Below, piece by piece: positions 8,765 through 17,324 of a stretch of DNA of 64,000 nucleotides. Below the pieces are notes generated by a model, which saw nothing but the letters and a program-made list of their open reading frames with translations, was not told the origin of the DNA and did not search any database. How positions within the stretch are numbered: the first letter of the stretch is position 1; every line of letters starts with the position of its first letter. This DNA is from Candidatus Nitrosopumilus sp. (GTDB lineage: Archaea; Thermoproteota; Nitrososphaeria; Nitrososphaerales; Nitrosopumilaceae), in contig JAOTSS010000002.1 of the NCBI GenBank assembly GCA_029864805.1, forward strand, positions 1-64,000, given 5' to 3'. The translations under genes and the position numbers were made by a program.

Positions 8765-9514
8765 TCATTCAATTTTCTTGTTTAAAAATACATTACCAAA
8801 CGTGTATGTCTTGCCATCTACTTCAACATCAATAGGTATTGGTTCTACACTAGAACGCAATAATGATTTTAGCTCGTTTTTAGTAAACCATTGACTATGA
8901 AAGCCAAGATTATTGTGAAAAATCCTGTTTTTCCCATCAAAAGAGTCTCTATCGATTTGTTTAATCATGGGTAGCATGGGGCGGTATAATCTGGGGGCCA
9001 CAAAACCAAAGTTATCTCCATTAAAGGCAGTAATTACTACCAAGCCATTATCCCCTGCAATCCTTATCATATTGTCAACAAATAACTGTCGTTTGTCTGA
9101 AGGTATCACTCCAAGCGTATTATACAAACACATTACGATGTTTACCGTATCGGATTCAAAATACTCAAAAAGGTTTGGATCTCTTAGATCATATTTTAGG
9201 AATTGGATATTTGAATTTCCTTTGTGATTCTTGTTTTTTTGATTTGCACGTTTTATCATAGGAACGGATACTTCAACACCATAAAACTGAACGGAGTCAT
9301 TTTGGAGTTTTTTATCAAGAGCAAATATCACCCTACCAGTACCTGCTCCCATATCAATGATAGAACAGTTTTTGTTAAATTTGCAAACATTCCCACATAG
9401 GCGAGAAAGAATACCCATCTCTCTGTCCAGATATTTTGTAATTACAGGATCTTGATTATCTTCCACACTCTCATCATAATCAGATGCCATGTCATCCCAA
9501 AGATTATGATCCAT
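8765..9514 (-). CDS. Class I SAM-dependent methyltransferase
   Basis: About 249 residues from the ATG at 9512-9514; a TTG three codons upstream is an alternative. The motif I-I-D-M-G-A-G-T-G-R (near residue 55) is the glycine-rich SAM loop, followed by an acidic residue at the end of strand 2 (Y-G-V-E) and a motif IV-like N-I-V-M-C-L-Y-N. The substrate is unknown. It lies behind the glutamine synthetase-like gene on the same strand, with a gap of about 95 nt. Confidence 0.85.
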   Translation of the reverse strand: MDHNLWDDMASDYDESVEDNQDPVITKYLDREMGILSRLCGNVCKFNKNCSIIDMGAGTGRVIFALDKKLQNDSVQFYGVEVSVPMIKRANQKNKNHKGNSNIQFLKYDLRDPNLFEYFESDTVNIVMCLYNTLGVIPSDKRQLFVDNMIRIAGDNGLVVITAFNGDNFGFVAPRLYRPMLPMIKQIDRDSFDGKNRIFHNNLGFHSQWFTKNELKSLLRSSVEPIPIDVEVDGKTYTFGNVFLNKKIE

Positions 9515-9669
9515 TATTAGCAATTTTTTGGAATTCGTATATGGACTTTTGTTAATTCAATAGTATTTCTTCTGTCTTTGATCATATCGTAGATAATGAA
9601 CATGATACTGAGAAGGAGAGAAACATCTGCATCCACGTGTGAATGAAATTTATCAAAAAAAGAAAAAAA

Positions 9670-10629
9670 TTATTGGTCAGGAATATCCTGAACAACTAGA
9701 ATGTATGGTTCACCAATTGGGTATGAGTCTCCATAATTCCAAAAGTAAAACACCTTCCCGTATGTCTCATCTAAAACTGGTAGAACTTTTGCAAATTCCG
9801 ATTCAGTGAGTTCAGGGAATGTGGCCTTTGCTCTTGGAAATTCTGTCTTGTGATAGTGCCAATATTGTTTTTCCTCATCAGGCAACTCTTGGTATTGGTC
9901 AGCAGTAATGACATATTCAACACCATATGGTTTGTCTTGGTCAGTCATCCCGTATGGGAATAACAAACATGTTGCAGTGTTGTCATCATAAACCTTACAA
10001 TGATGATGAACTATGGTCTGTAAAAGATGATCAACAGCACCATGAGACTTGTTTACATCAAGATGTCTGATTGCATGAATATGAAGGTCATTGAATCCCA
10101 GAATATTAGGATAGTCAATCTGTCTTGGGTTCAAGGTCTCATTGTAGAGAGGTTCTTTACCCATAATCTTTTGGCCATCATGTTGCATGTGCTGTTTATC
10201 ACTCATCATATCTCCCATCATACTCATGTGTTGTGTCATATCCATTGATTCCATTTTTTCAATCATCTGACTCATTTTCTGAATCATTTGAGACTGTTCA
10301 TGCAAAGTCATCGTTTGCCACATTTTCATCATATGTGTCTGATGTTTCTCATGGACTTTGTCCATTCTGTCCATGATATCATTGAGGTTTGTTTGAGATG
10401 ATGAATCACTTTTAGGAGAAACTCTTTGCTTCATACTGTCTCTTTCTTCAGGTGGAATCTCTGAACACAGTTTGTCACCACAAACTTGGGATTGGGTTGC
10501 AGAGCCATACTTTTTGATGTATGTTCCCGTTGCTTTTGCAGCATCAGCTGTCTGTGAAAGATCAATGGATGCTGTAACAGTAACGGTTAGCAGTATTGCA
10601 ATGTTGAATACTGCAAGTTGTTTATTCAT
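9670..10629 (-). CDS. Secreted Met/His-rich protein with DUF1264-type domain
   Basis: 319 residues. A signal peptide ends near D-A-A-K (about residue 30). It is followed by a short module K-K-Y-G-S-A-T...L-C-S-E-I-P (residues 39-59). Residues 95-155 are dominated by Met and His (M-M-K-M-W, M-S-M-M-G-D-M-M), a composition typical of copper binding. The C-terminal 140 residues contain H-H-H-C-K, L-L-F-P-Y-G and Y-W-H-Y-H-K, matching the DUF1264/OBAP family. An exported copper-binding role is inferred from composition and is plausible in copper-dependent ammonia oxidisers. The same N-terminal module occurs in the protein at 45958. Confidence 0.85.
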   Translation of the reverse strand: MNKQLAVFNIAILLTVTVTASIDLSQTADAAKATGTYIKKYGSATQSQVCGDKLCSEIPPEERDSMKQRVSPKSDSSSQTNLNDIMDRMDKVHEKHQTHMMKMWQTMTLHEQSQMIQKMSQMIEKMESMDMTQHMSMMGDMMSDKQHMQHDGQKIMGKEPLYNETLNPRQIDYPNILGFNDLHIHAIRHLDVNKSHGAVDHLLQTIVHHHCKVYDDNTATCLLFPYGMTDQDKPYGVEYVITADQYQELPDEEKQYWHYHKTEFPRAKATFPELTESEFAKVLPVLDETYGKVFYFWNYGDSYPIGEPYILVVQDIPDQ

Positions 10630-10837
10630 AAGTATCAGCCATGAATTTGATATATAATATCATAGGCGCTTTCCGTATCTGACTTTCAGATGTGAAAACC
10701 GTACCAGATAATCATCTATTTTACAACATATTTTGTAGTAATGTAATCATTGAACAATAATTAACAAAGTTGAATTTTTCCAGCAGATACAGAATCTATT
10801 GAGACATGTCATAATTTGTTGCTTGTTGGTAATCAAA

Positions 10838-10942
10838 ATGTATGAGTCAATCAATATAGAATTTTCTGGAGTTAGAAGTGGACAGATTCATATTTTATTA
10901 GAGAAATGTAGTTTTTTGCTCAACAAGAAATCATTCAAATAA
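10838..10942 (+). CDS. Possible 34-residue ORF
   Basis: ATG 10838 to TAA 10942 in the otherwise gene-free stretch 10630-10987. Composition is protein-like but there is no motif, so this is weak. Apart from it and the promoter at 10952 nothing was seen in this interval. Confidence 0.25.
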   Translation: MYESINIEFSGVRSGQIHILLEKCSFLLNKKSFK

Positions 10943-10951
10943 AACAAACTG

Positions 10952-10966
10952 CAATATGCTTATGTT
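10952..10966 (+). promoter_or_regulatory. Archaeal promoter box CAATATGCTTATGTT
   Basis: Two mismatches from the box at 3741, with the GTG start at 10988 about 22 nt downstream. Supports GTG as the real start of the Cdc48 N-domain gene. Confidence 0.6.
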
Positions 10967-10987
10967 CATATAAAATTTAAGAGATTT

Positions 10988-11599
10988 GTGACAGAGACAG
11001 AAATCAGCGTTGAAGTCAAGTCAGGATTTCTACCAGATAAAGGCAAGGGAATTGCCAGACTAGATAGAGATTCCATGAAACTCCTTGATTTGTCCTCAGG
11101 AGACATTATAGAAATACAAGGTCAAAGAAAAACATATTCAAAATGCCTTGCAGTTCCAGAAAAAAATAACTCTCTTGGAATTCTCAATATTGATGGATTG
11201 ATTCGCAGTAATGCAGGAATCAGCATAGGAAACAGAATATACATTAAAAAAATTACGGTTCTAGATGCAAAACAAATAACAATTGCACCGCTAGAAATCA
11301 TCCCGTTTATCGAAGAATCAGAAATTAAAAAAACACTGATAGGGTTTCCAATAATTCAGGGAGACAATATTGTATTAGAGAATTTGGATGAACAGGTATT
11401 TTTCAGAATACTTGAAACAATTCCATCAAACAGACCTCTTACCATTACATCTAAAACAGAATTTCAAATCAATGAATACTTTTTTCTAGAAAATGATGAA
11501 AAATCAGACAACACCACAGAGAACAGAGAGCAAAGTTATGGAAATGACGAATTTACTGAAGAAGATTTTCTTCATGTTAAGACGTGTTTTGAAATCTAA
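10988..11599 (+). CDS. Free-standing Cdc48/VAT N-terminal domain protein
   Basis: 203 residues, GTG start supported by the promoter box 22 nt upstream. Residues 5-95 match the double-psi barrel of the archaeal Cdc48/VAT N-domain (K-G-I-A-R-L-D, G-D-I-I-E-I-Q-G, I-R-S-N-A-G-I-S-I-G). Residues 95-165 fit the second N-subdomain, and the tail is acidic. There are no AAA ATPase modules: no Walker A or B, where full Cdc48 has about 700-800 residues. In Cdc48 the N-domain binds substrates and cofactors, so this may be a decoy or adaptor. No ATPase gene is adjacent. Confidence 0.85.
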   Translation: MTETEISVEVKSGFLPDKGKGIARLDRDSMKLLDLSSGDIIEIQGQRKTYSKCLAVPEKNNSLGILNIDGLIRSNAGISIGNRIYIKKITVLDAKQITIAPLEIIPFIEESEIKKTLIGFPIIQGDNIVLENLDEQVFFRILETIPSNRPLTITSKTEFQINEYFFLENDEKSDNTTENREQSYGNDEFTEEDFLHVKTCFEI

Positions 11600-11657
11600 A
11601 TTGTTGATTTTTTCTCAAACAGTAATGATCACAATAAAAAATACACTGAAAAATTAA

Positions 11658-11768
11658 TTATGGAACGGGGTTAGCAATGACCCCATTTGAAACTAGAGAT
11701 ATTAATACTATAGGTACACTAGTTCCTACTACAATTCCAGTTAAAACCAAAAGATCTTTTTTATCCAT
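11658..11768 (-). CDS. Single-span mini membrane protein, 36 residues
   Basis: ATG at 11766-11768, TAA at 11658. Four charged residues (D-K-K-D) are followed by one hydrophobic segment of about 20 residues and a short polar tail. Lies next to another mini membrane gene on the same strand. Confidence 0.5.
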   Translation of the reverse strand: MDKKDLLVLTGIVVGTSVPIVLISLVSNGVIANPVP

Positions 11769-11895
11769 TACGTATCAAAAATCAGTTTAACTGTCAGTAT
11801 AATACTTTCGTCCAATGTTAATTTTGCTGAAAAATTTATCTATAGAATAAAAGAGAATATGCTACTTGAAAGTGTGAAAATATGATTGAGTGGAA

Positions 11896-12003
11896 TCATT
11901 TACCAGTCACATAAGTGACATACAAAATGGATGAAACAAAAATGGAAACACCGATAATTATTGCCAATTCTTTTCGTGAAAATATGCTTGCCCTATAACT
12001 CAT
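11896..12003 (-). CDS. Single-span mini membrane protein, 35 residues
   Basis: ATG at 12001-12003. A basic head (S-R-K-E) then one hydrophobic segment. The promoter box at 12025-12039 lies 22 nt upstream on the same strand and supports expression. Function unknown. Confidence 0.6.
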   Translation of the reverse strand: MSYRASIFSRKELAIIIGVSIFVSSILYVTYVTGK

Positions 12004-12024
12004 TATTTTACTGCAAGAATAATG

Positions 12025-12039
12025 AACTTAAGCATATTG
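12025..12039 (-). promoter_or_regulatory. Archaeal promoter box CAATATGCTTAAGTT (minus strand)
   Basis: One mismatch from the boxes at 3741 and 4011. Drives the 35-residue membrane protein gene that starts at 12003. Confidence 0.6.
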
Positions 12040-12101
12040 GGATTAGGATTAAAATCCATCCATTTCGCCATAACAAAAGTCAGACAAATTCTGTGTTTAG
12101 A

Positions 12102-12296
12102 TTAACCCGAATTGATGAATACAGTTGAGTTAGATACTGCTATCATCTCTACTGCTTTAATTGACATGTTCTCTTTTTTTGAAACATCTAGCATTTCATC
12201 ATAATGTTCTTCATTCAAATGCTTTAGGAATTCTTTTTCTTCAATATCATTACGTTTAAAATTACAAGATGGGAATACACAGTTGAAATTCAACAA
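12102..12296 (-). CDS. Single C2H2-type zinc-finger protein
   Basis: 64 residues. Cys6-x4-Cys11-x14-His26-x4-His31 forms one zinc finger; the rest is a short helix and a hydrophobic C-terminal strand. Such small archaeal zinc-finger proteins are common, with unknown targets. Confidence 0.65.
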   Translation of the reverse strand: MLNFNCVFPSCNFKRNDIEEKEFLKHLNEEHYDEMLDVSKKENMSIKAVEMIAVSNSTVFINSG

Positions 12297-12350
12297 CTAC
12301 AATACAACATAATCATTTTTACTCTTTATTGAAAAAAATAGAAACCCCCG

Positions 12351-12367
12351 AATTAGGCGTGAATTTC
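12351..12367. repeat. Copy of a 17-bp dispersed intergenic sequence
   Basis: AATTAGGCGTGAATTTC here is identical to 16055-16071; a longer diverged relative is at 20643. All copies are intergenic. Meaning unknown. Confidence 0.35.
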
Positions 12368-12490
12368 ATAGGCCTCATACAACACTGAAATCACTACCAT
12401 GGAGATTATTTTGTCAAGTTTATCTATCTTCTAATAAATTAGAATTCAAGCTAACTAGATCATATCAGTATCATCAGGGCAATAGACAAT

Positions 12491-12766
12491 ATGGCCGGAA
12501 TTGATTTTGTTGACACCATTGTTGTTCGCACAAGCACCAACAAAGGAACGTCAACAACAGACAAACCAGTGTTACCGTCAGAATTCATGGGAAAGCAAAA
12601 TGAAAGCAAATCCAGAGAATTACTGGAACTTGCAGGTGATCCATGGATAGTAAGCAGTAAGGGAACCTCAAAGATTAAGATCTCTGAGATGCGAAGAGCA
12701 AAAATCGCAGATATTAAAGGACGATATATATCGACTAGGAAGGGAACTGGAAGAATTAAATTTTAA
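12491..12766 (+). CDS. Unknown basic protein, 91 residues
   Basis: Rich in Lys, Arg, Ser and Thr with short repeats such as S-T-N-K-G-T-S-T and S-T-R-K-G-T-G; no signal or membrane segment. A disordered, possibly nucleic-acid-associated protein, but no family was recognised. Confidence 0.6.
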   Translation: MAGIDFVDTIVVRTSTNKGTSTTDKPVLPSEFMGKQNESKSRELLELAGDPWIVSSKGTSKIKISEMRRAKIADIKGRYISTRKGTGRIKF

Positions 12767-12802
12767 TTCTTCCAAATTTTATTTTCAGACAGACAAGAGA
12801 AT

Positions 12803-13348
12803 TTAATTTGCATCAACATTATATTCAGACAGATCTACTTCAATTTCCTTAGTACAGATTTCAATTGGTTCATCAATTTTTATGAACGGAATTTCAATTA
12901 TTGAAATCTGAATTGTGCCCGAAATGATTCCAAGGCAAATACGTAAATCTTTTTCTTTTTTTGAAAAAATCTCCAGATCCTTTATTGTACAACTAGAATT
13001 TGTCTCAAAAACAATCCTACCTGCCTTTTTCCTGACTTTGTTAACGCTTATCATAAATTCAACATAACACCTAATTGGTTTGAGCTGAAAATTTATATCA
13101 AATTTTACGTTTTGTTTTTTATTTTTGGAATTTATTTTGATGTTTTCCACACAGAGACTGGCATACTGTTGTGGCAGATATTTCATAGTTTCATTGACAA
13201 TTTTTTCCAGTATCTTTTCTAGAATGTTGTCATCTTGTGCTATTTTTTTGTACCATGATGTTAATTCTTGCATTCCATCGAGAGGTTCAAGTTTAGAAGC
13301 AGAATCAAAAACAGACATGGTAAACAAAGATTCAATGTCATCTCTCAC
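12803..13348 (-). CDS. Unknown protein, 181 residues
   Basis: An alpha/beta protein with no signal peptide. The first half is helical, with a D-I-E-S-L-F-T start; the second half has alternating strands and ends in a strand-rich segment with I-E-I-P-F-I-K-I. No family recognised. Followed upstream by a secreted protein gene on the same strand about 60 nt away. Confidence 0.65.
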   Translation of the reverse strand: MRDDIESLFTMSVFDSASKLEPLDGMQELTSWYKKIAQDDNILEKILEKIVNETMKYLPQQYASLCVENIKINSKNKKQNVKFDINFQLKPIRCYVEFMISVNKVRKKAGRIVFETNSSCTIKDLEIFSKKEKDLRICLGIISGTIQISIIEIPFIKIDEPIEICTKEIEVDLSEYNVDAN

Positions 13349-13408
13349 TTTTAGAGAAATTTTGTTTAATGTAATCTGGTTTTCATCTTGTATTTTGTTA
13401 CACCCCTT

Positions 13409-14053
13409 TCATTTTTCAATGCCCCCCCTAACTTCAATCTCAACATTTTCATGATTCTCCTCATCTTTTGTATCATTATTACTGTGAGTTTTGGGATCTG
13501 TCTTAGAAGGAGAAGAATGTTTTTTTCGTGATTTGTAATAATATGATAAAGCAATTATCATAGCGATGAAAAATATGGTAATACCTACATAATACGAATC
13601 ATATTCAGTTTTTTCTTGGATCTTTTCAATGGATTGAATTCCCCCAGATGAAATGAGATCACTTGTATCATTTGTAGAAGTCAGGATTGGGTCTTTTGAC
13701 GGATCCTGTGTTTGGTCTTTTGGAATTACGATTTGAGGCAATTCTGCAATGTCAATTCCCAGTTCAATCAGACAATCCTGTGATCTTTTCCAATCCTGCC
13801 CTGCTCTTTCTTCTTTGACTACAGATTCAAAATAGGATTGTGTCATTTTGGGGCCCTCAGCCAAAAATATTTCATCTATGACATTTTGGAATGTATCAGT
13901 ATAGGATTCATAATAACTTAATTCGATTTCAATTTCTCTGGAACAAATCCACTGGCCTTTACCATCAAACATCCCGTAAGCATAGTCACTACCAGATAAT
14001 GCAGTGATAAACAACAGTGCAAGAAAAATTTTGCAGATGTTATATTTTTTCAC
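13409..14053 (-). CDS. Secreted protein with C-terminal membrane anchor
   Basis: 214 residues. A signal peptide of about 25 residues, a soluble domain with Cys36 and Cys93 that could form a disulphide, a Ser/Thr/Asp-rich linker, one membrane segment (near residues 153-170) and a basic, then acidic, tail. It would sit outside the cell, anchored in the membrane. Unknown role. Confidence 0.7.
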   Translation of the reverse strand: MKKYNICKIFLALLFITALSGSDYAYGMFDGKGQWICSREIEIELSYYESYTDTFQNVIDEIFLAEGPKMTQSYFESVVKEERAGQDWKRSQDCLIELGIDIAELPQIVIPKDQTQDPSKDPILTSTNDTSDLISSGGIQSIEKIQEKTEYDSYYVGITIFFIAMIIALSYYYKSRKKHSSPSKTDPKTHSNNDTKDEENHENVEIEVRGGIEK

Positions 14054-14634
14054 ATTATTAATTATGCTTTTGAAACAGATTAAATTTTTGGTTGTATTGA
14101 GATAGTAATGACATCATCAGGTGAAACATACCTTTTTCCTTGAAGAGTTATCTTAATTCAAAGAATTGATGTGAAAACTAATCTAAATCGTATTACACAA
14201 TGGCACAGATTACTGAGTTCCTAAATGTTGTTTGATTTTGCCAATATCTTCGCATACCATTGCAATTTGGCTGCATAGAGAGTTTTTTTACATAAAACTT
14301 ATTGCTGCCTTCAACAATTTAGATCAACTTGGATTGTTTACAGGGTAATGGAAAAGGCAAGTTCATGAACGAATTTGGCCTTATGGAAAAATGTACTTTC
14401 TGTAAAGGCCCTGATTTGTCTTTTGAGTAATCTTTTTCCTCAAATGTCCATCAATGCTCTTAGTACTAGCGATAAAATGAAAAAAGATTAATTCTAATGG
14501 ATAGATCGTCCGATTTCACATAACGTCATAATCCAAGAACGCCATATTTATGACTGAGAGAATGACTTTCTCTTTTTACATACTATGCAAGTGTCTTGAT
14601 TATCATGCAATTTTTCCACTTTGATGAACCGTTT
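14054..14634. other. Intergenic region of 580 bases, no supported gene
   Basis: Only fragments are seen. One is a 21-codon plus-strand frame at about 14367-14430 with C-T-F-C that could be the remnant of a zinc-ribbon gene. No RNA gene or clear repeat is visible. Confidence 0.35.
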
Positions 14635-15924
14635 TCAGCCATTCTTACCTTGCGTTATTTTATCAAACACGCAACAGGCCGTAAGATCCCCTGTAACATT
14701 GACCATGGTTCTAGTCATGTCCAAAATTCTATCTACGGAAATTAGCAGTATGATGCCAATCGGAGGGATGCCAACCGTTACCAGAATGGTGGATAGGACA
14801 ATCACACCAGCTCCGGGTATAGCTGGGGTTCCAATGGAAGCCAAAAGGGCAGTTATAATTATTATTAATATGGATATCAGATTCAGTTCAATTGAAAAGA
14901 GCTGTGCCAAAAAGAAGACAGCTATTACCTGATACAATGCAGTGCCATCCATATTCACAGTAGTTCCAAATGGAATTACGAATTTTGACACTCTTGAATC
15001 AATCTTCAAACTATCTTCTGCAGTCTTCAATGTAATCGGCATTGTTGCCATTGAGCTGCCTGTAGAAAAAGCCAAAGATTGTGGATTACGCATTTTTGAA
15101 AATGTAGAAGAAATAGATCTCTTTGCCACAAACTTCAAGATCAAAGCATACACTAGCAGCATGATTCCAAGGCCAAGTACAACGGTTCCCATGTATGCCC
15201 CCATTCCAATCATCGACTCTATTCCAACTTTGGAGACCATTCCTACAATCAAACCAAAAACTGCAAACGGTACGATCTTCATGGAAAAAAGCAGAATATG
15301 TATTGTTATTTTTTGAATTGATTCTAGTATGTCTAAAAGGGGCTGGACTGATTCTCTTGGAAGAACCACCATTGACATCCCAATGATCATGGCAAATATC
15401 AGAATGCTTAACATCTGTCCTTCAAGGTATGATGATATTGGATTCCTTGGAATAATGTTTGATATAGCATTTGGAATGTCATCCAAAGCAAACCCATCCT
15501 TAATTTCTACATCATTGTCTGTAAGATCAAAGGACTCCTTGAGCAAAGAGATGTCAAGAAGACTTCCAGGAGATACAACTGACACCAGTAGTACTGCCAC
15601 AGTTATTGCAATTATTGTAGAAATTACAAAATAAGAGGCAACTCCTAGCCCCAGAGTTTTTAGTTTATCAGTTGATCCCAAGGAAGTAATCGCTATGATA
15701 ATTGAGGTAAAAATTAACGGAACTATGATCATGTGAATTAGACTCAAAAATATGCTGGCTGGAATCGAAAGATACGACGTGACAAAATCAAGATTGTCAT
15801 CTTCTAGTCCGACACCTACATCATCTCCCACAACAAGTCCTACGGATAGCCCTATGATTAAAGAGACTACAACTTGAAGCCACAAGTTTTTGAAGATATA
15901 ATTTTTAAATGCCATTTCATTCAC
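14635..15924 (-). CDS. Dicarboxylate/amino acid:cation symporter (DAACS family)
   Basis: 429 residues, close to the usual 420-440. Family motifs: A-F-S-T-G-S-S-M-A-T-M-P (re-entrant loop HP1), N-M-D-G-T-A-L-Y (unwound helix 7, sodium/substrate site), P-G-A-G-V-I-V-L-S (HP2), and D-R-I-L-D-M-T-R-T-M-V-N-V-x-G-D (helix 8, with substrate-binding Asp and Arg). The Asp/Arg pattern fits glutamate or aspartate as well as C4-dicarboxylates. It would import organic acids or amino acids with Na+ or H+. Stands alone on the minus strand. Confidence 0.92.
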   Translation of the reverse strand: MNEMAFKNYIFKNLWLQVVVSLIIGLSVGLVVGDDVGVGLEDDNLDFVTSYLSIPASIFLSLIHMIIVPLIFTSIIIAITSLGSTDKLKTLGLGVASYFVISTIIAITVAVLLVSVVSPGSLLDISLLKESFDLTDNDVEIKDGFALDDIPNAISNIIPRNPISSYLEGQMLSILIFAMIIGMSMVVLPRESVQPLLDILESIQKITIHILLFSMKIVPFAVFGLIVGMVSKVGIESMIGMGAYMGTVVLGLGIMLLVYALILKFVAKRSISSTFSKMRNPQSLAFSTGSSMATMPITLKTAEDSLKIDSRVSKFVIPFGTTVNMDGTALYQVIAVFFLAQLFSIELNLISILIIIITALLASIGTPAIPGAGVIVLSTILVTVGIPPIGIILLISVDRILDMTRTMVNVTGDLTACCVFDKITQGKNG

Positions 15925-16054
15925 TTGAGAATTAATTTCATATTGAGATTTTTCTTAGAAATTTTATGCATGAAAAAATCACTCATGTCTCCCATAAAAG
16001 GAATTGAGAAAGATGTAGTGTCTTTTGCTACAAATTCTACTATGCCCACAAAGA

Positions 16055-16099
16055 AATTAGGCGTGAATTTCTGATGCTTCTCGTAAAGTTTTAGATCTT
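16055..16099. repeat. Dispersed intergenic element
   Basis: Shares 17 identical bases with 12351-12367 and is similar over about 40 bases to 20643-20683 (AGRCGTGAAYTTCTGAYG core). Lies just ahead of a broken gene. Could be a degenerate leader or ncRNA. Confidence 0.35.
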
Positions 16100-16103
16100 G
16101 TGA

Positions 16104-16375
16104 TCAAATTTTTCCTTCAATGAGAAAATTATAAAGATTAGAAAAAATCCAGAATACAACTACGTTCCAAGGGGAAAGGATGAAGTTTTCACCAATTGGG
16201 GTTTGTCTAGATTACATGTATTGGTAATTCCAATGAGCATTTATCAAGTTAACATCTTAAAGACTCCAAAAGAAGTCTTTTTGCTCCGATAGTTGGAACT
16301 AGTGTCTCAGCACATCTAACAAACTTTGAGATTCCTAATGATAGAGTCTTTGGATTTGTTAATGCCAAACTCTAA
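16104..16375 (+). pseudogene. Broken gene of unknown family with one frameshift
   Basis: Frame one (16104-16292) reads as normal protein with N-P-E-Y-N-Y-V-P-R-G-K-D-E-V-F and R-L-H-V-L-V-I-P, ending at a TAG. Another frame carries on from about 16275 with A-P-I-V-G-T-S-V-S-A-H-L and ends at TAA 16373-16375. Both have protein-like composition, so this is one gene with a frameshift near 16280 and no clear start codon. The product is not recognised. Confidence 0.55.
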
Positions 16376-16547
16376 TGTCCAAGTTACAACCCCATAGAAA
16401 TAATTTCTTCTTTTGTCGTCACACTGTTATTAAATAAAAAAGTGTAACGTCAACGATAACAATAATTCTAGTTTCATCCGTGTTTGTGAGTCGTATTCAA
16501 CATGGTGATGCACATAAATCTAATCATGCCTTTCTTTAAATTGGAAA

Positions 16548-17324
16548 TTGATCGGAATACTCCATGGATATTTGCTAGAAGGGTCAGGAAGTAACATTTG
16601 GACTAGATCCATTGTAAAATCTTTATGTAAAAACGGTGATACAGTTCATCTCATATGCCAAGAAAATCACCCTGAAGATTATGATTTCATAGCAGAATGT
16701 CATTATTATTCAGAGGATTCAGTTGAAACAAAACTAAATCGAAGTGTTCCTTACAAAGGCAAGTGTATTATGCACAAACCCCAGTTAGGAGACACATTAC
16801 CAGTTTATGTCAGGGACAAATATGAAGAATTTTCCAATGTTGTTCCCATGACTGAATTATCAAATTCTACAATTGAGGATTATGTTAATCGAAATACAAA
16901 AGCAGTATTAAAAATAATAAATAATTATGGTTTAACAGCGCTTCATGTTAATCATGCAGTGTTAATGTCCGTAGTGGCTTACAGAGTTAATAAAATAAGT
17001 TCTACGCCATTTGCAATAATACCGCACGGTAGTGCAATTGAGTATGCTGTAAAAAGAGACATAAGATTTTTAGATCTTGCTATGAAAGCATTTCGCTCTG
17101 CAAAAAAAATTTTTGTTGTTAGTAAAGAAATGGAAGATAGGATATCTGTTATTTTTCAGTCTATAACTAACATTAATCAGAAGATGAGTAGATTGAATTT
17201 AGGCGTAGATACAAATATTTTCAAACTAATTTTACCTGAATTACGTCATAAGAATATTGAAAAATTATTTCAAAAATTAAAAGATGAGGCTCGTGGTAAA
17301 AATAAAAACCAGTCAACATATTGA
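16548..17324 (+). CDS. GT4-type glycosyltransferase, N-terminal half
   Basis: 258 residues, TTG start. H-G-Y-L-L-E-G-S-G-S-N and the following Rossmann helices are the acceptor-binding N-domain of GT-B/GT4 enzymes. I-I-P-H-G-S near residue 158 and F-V-V-S-K-E (near residue 190) are typical. It ends where the C-terminal half begins in another frame. Together they give about 540 residues, longer than a typical 370-400. Either two subunits or one gene with a -1 frameshift. Confidence 0.75.
   Translation: MIGILHGYLLEGSGSNIWTRSIVKSLCKNGDTVHLICQENHPEDYDFIAECHYYSEDSVETKLNRSVPYKGKCIMHKPQLGDTLPVYVRDKYEEFSNVVPMTELSNSTIEDYVNRNTKAVLKIINNYGLTALHVNHAVLMSVVAYRVNKISSTPFAIIPHGSAIEYAVKRDIRFLDLAMKAFRSAKKIFVVSKEMEDRISVIFQSITNINQKMSRLNLGVDTNIFKLILPELRHKNIEKLFQKLKDEARGKNKNQSTY

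Noticed and set aside
14621..15634. Several plus-strand frames opposite the symporter
   Set aside because: They lie entirely inside a gene with all DAACS motifs and have no independent evidence.
16259..16280. Hairpin AAAGACT...AGTCTTT as terminator
   Set aside because: It lies inside the coding frame of a broken gene and lacks a U tract.
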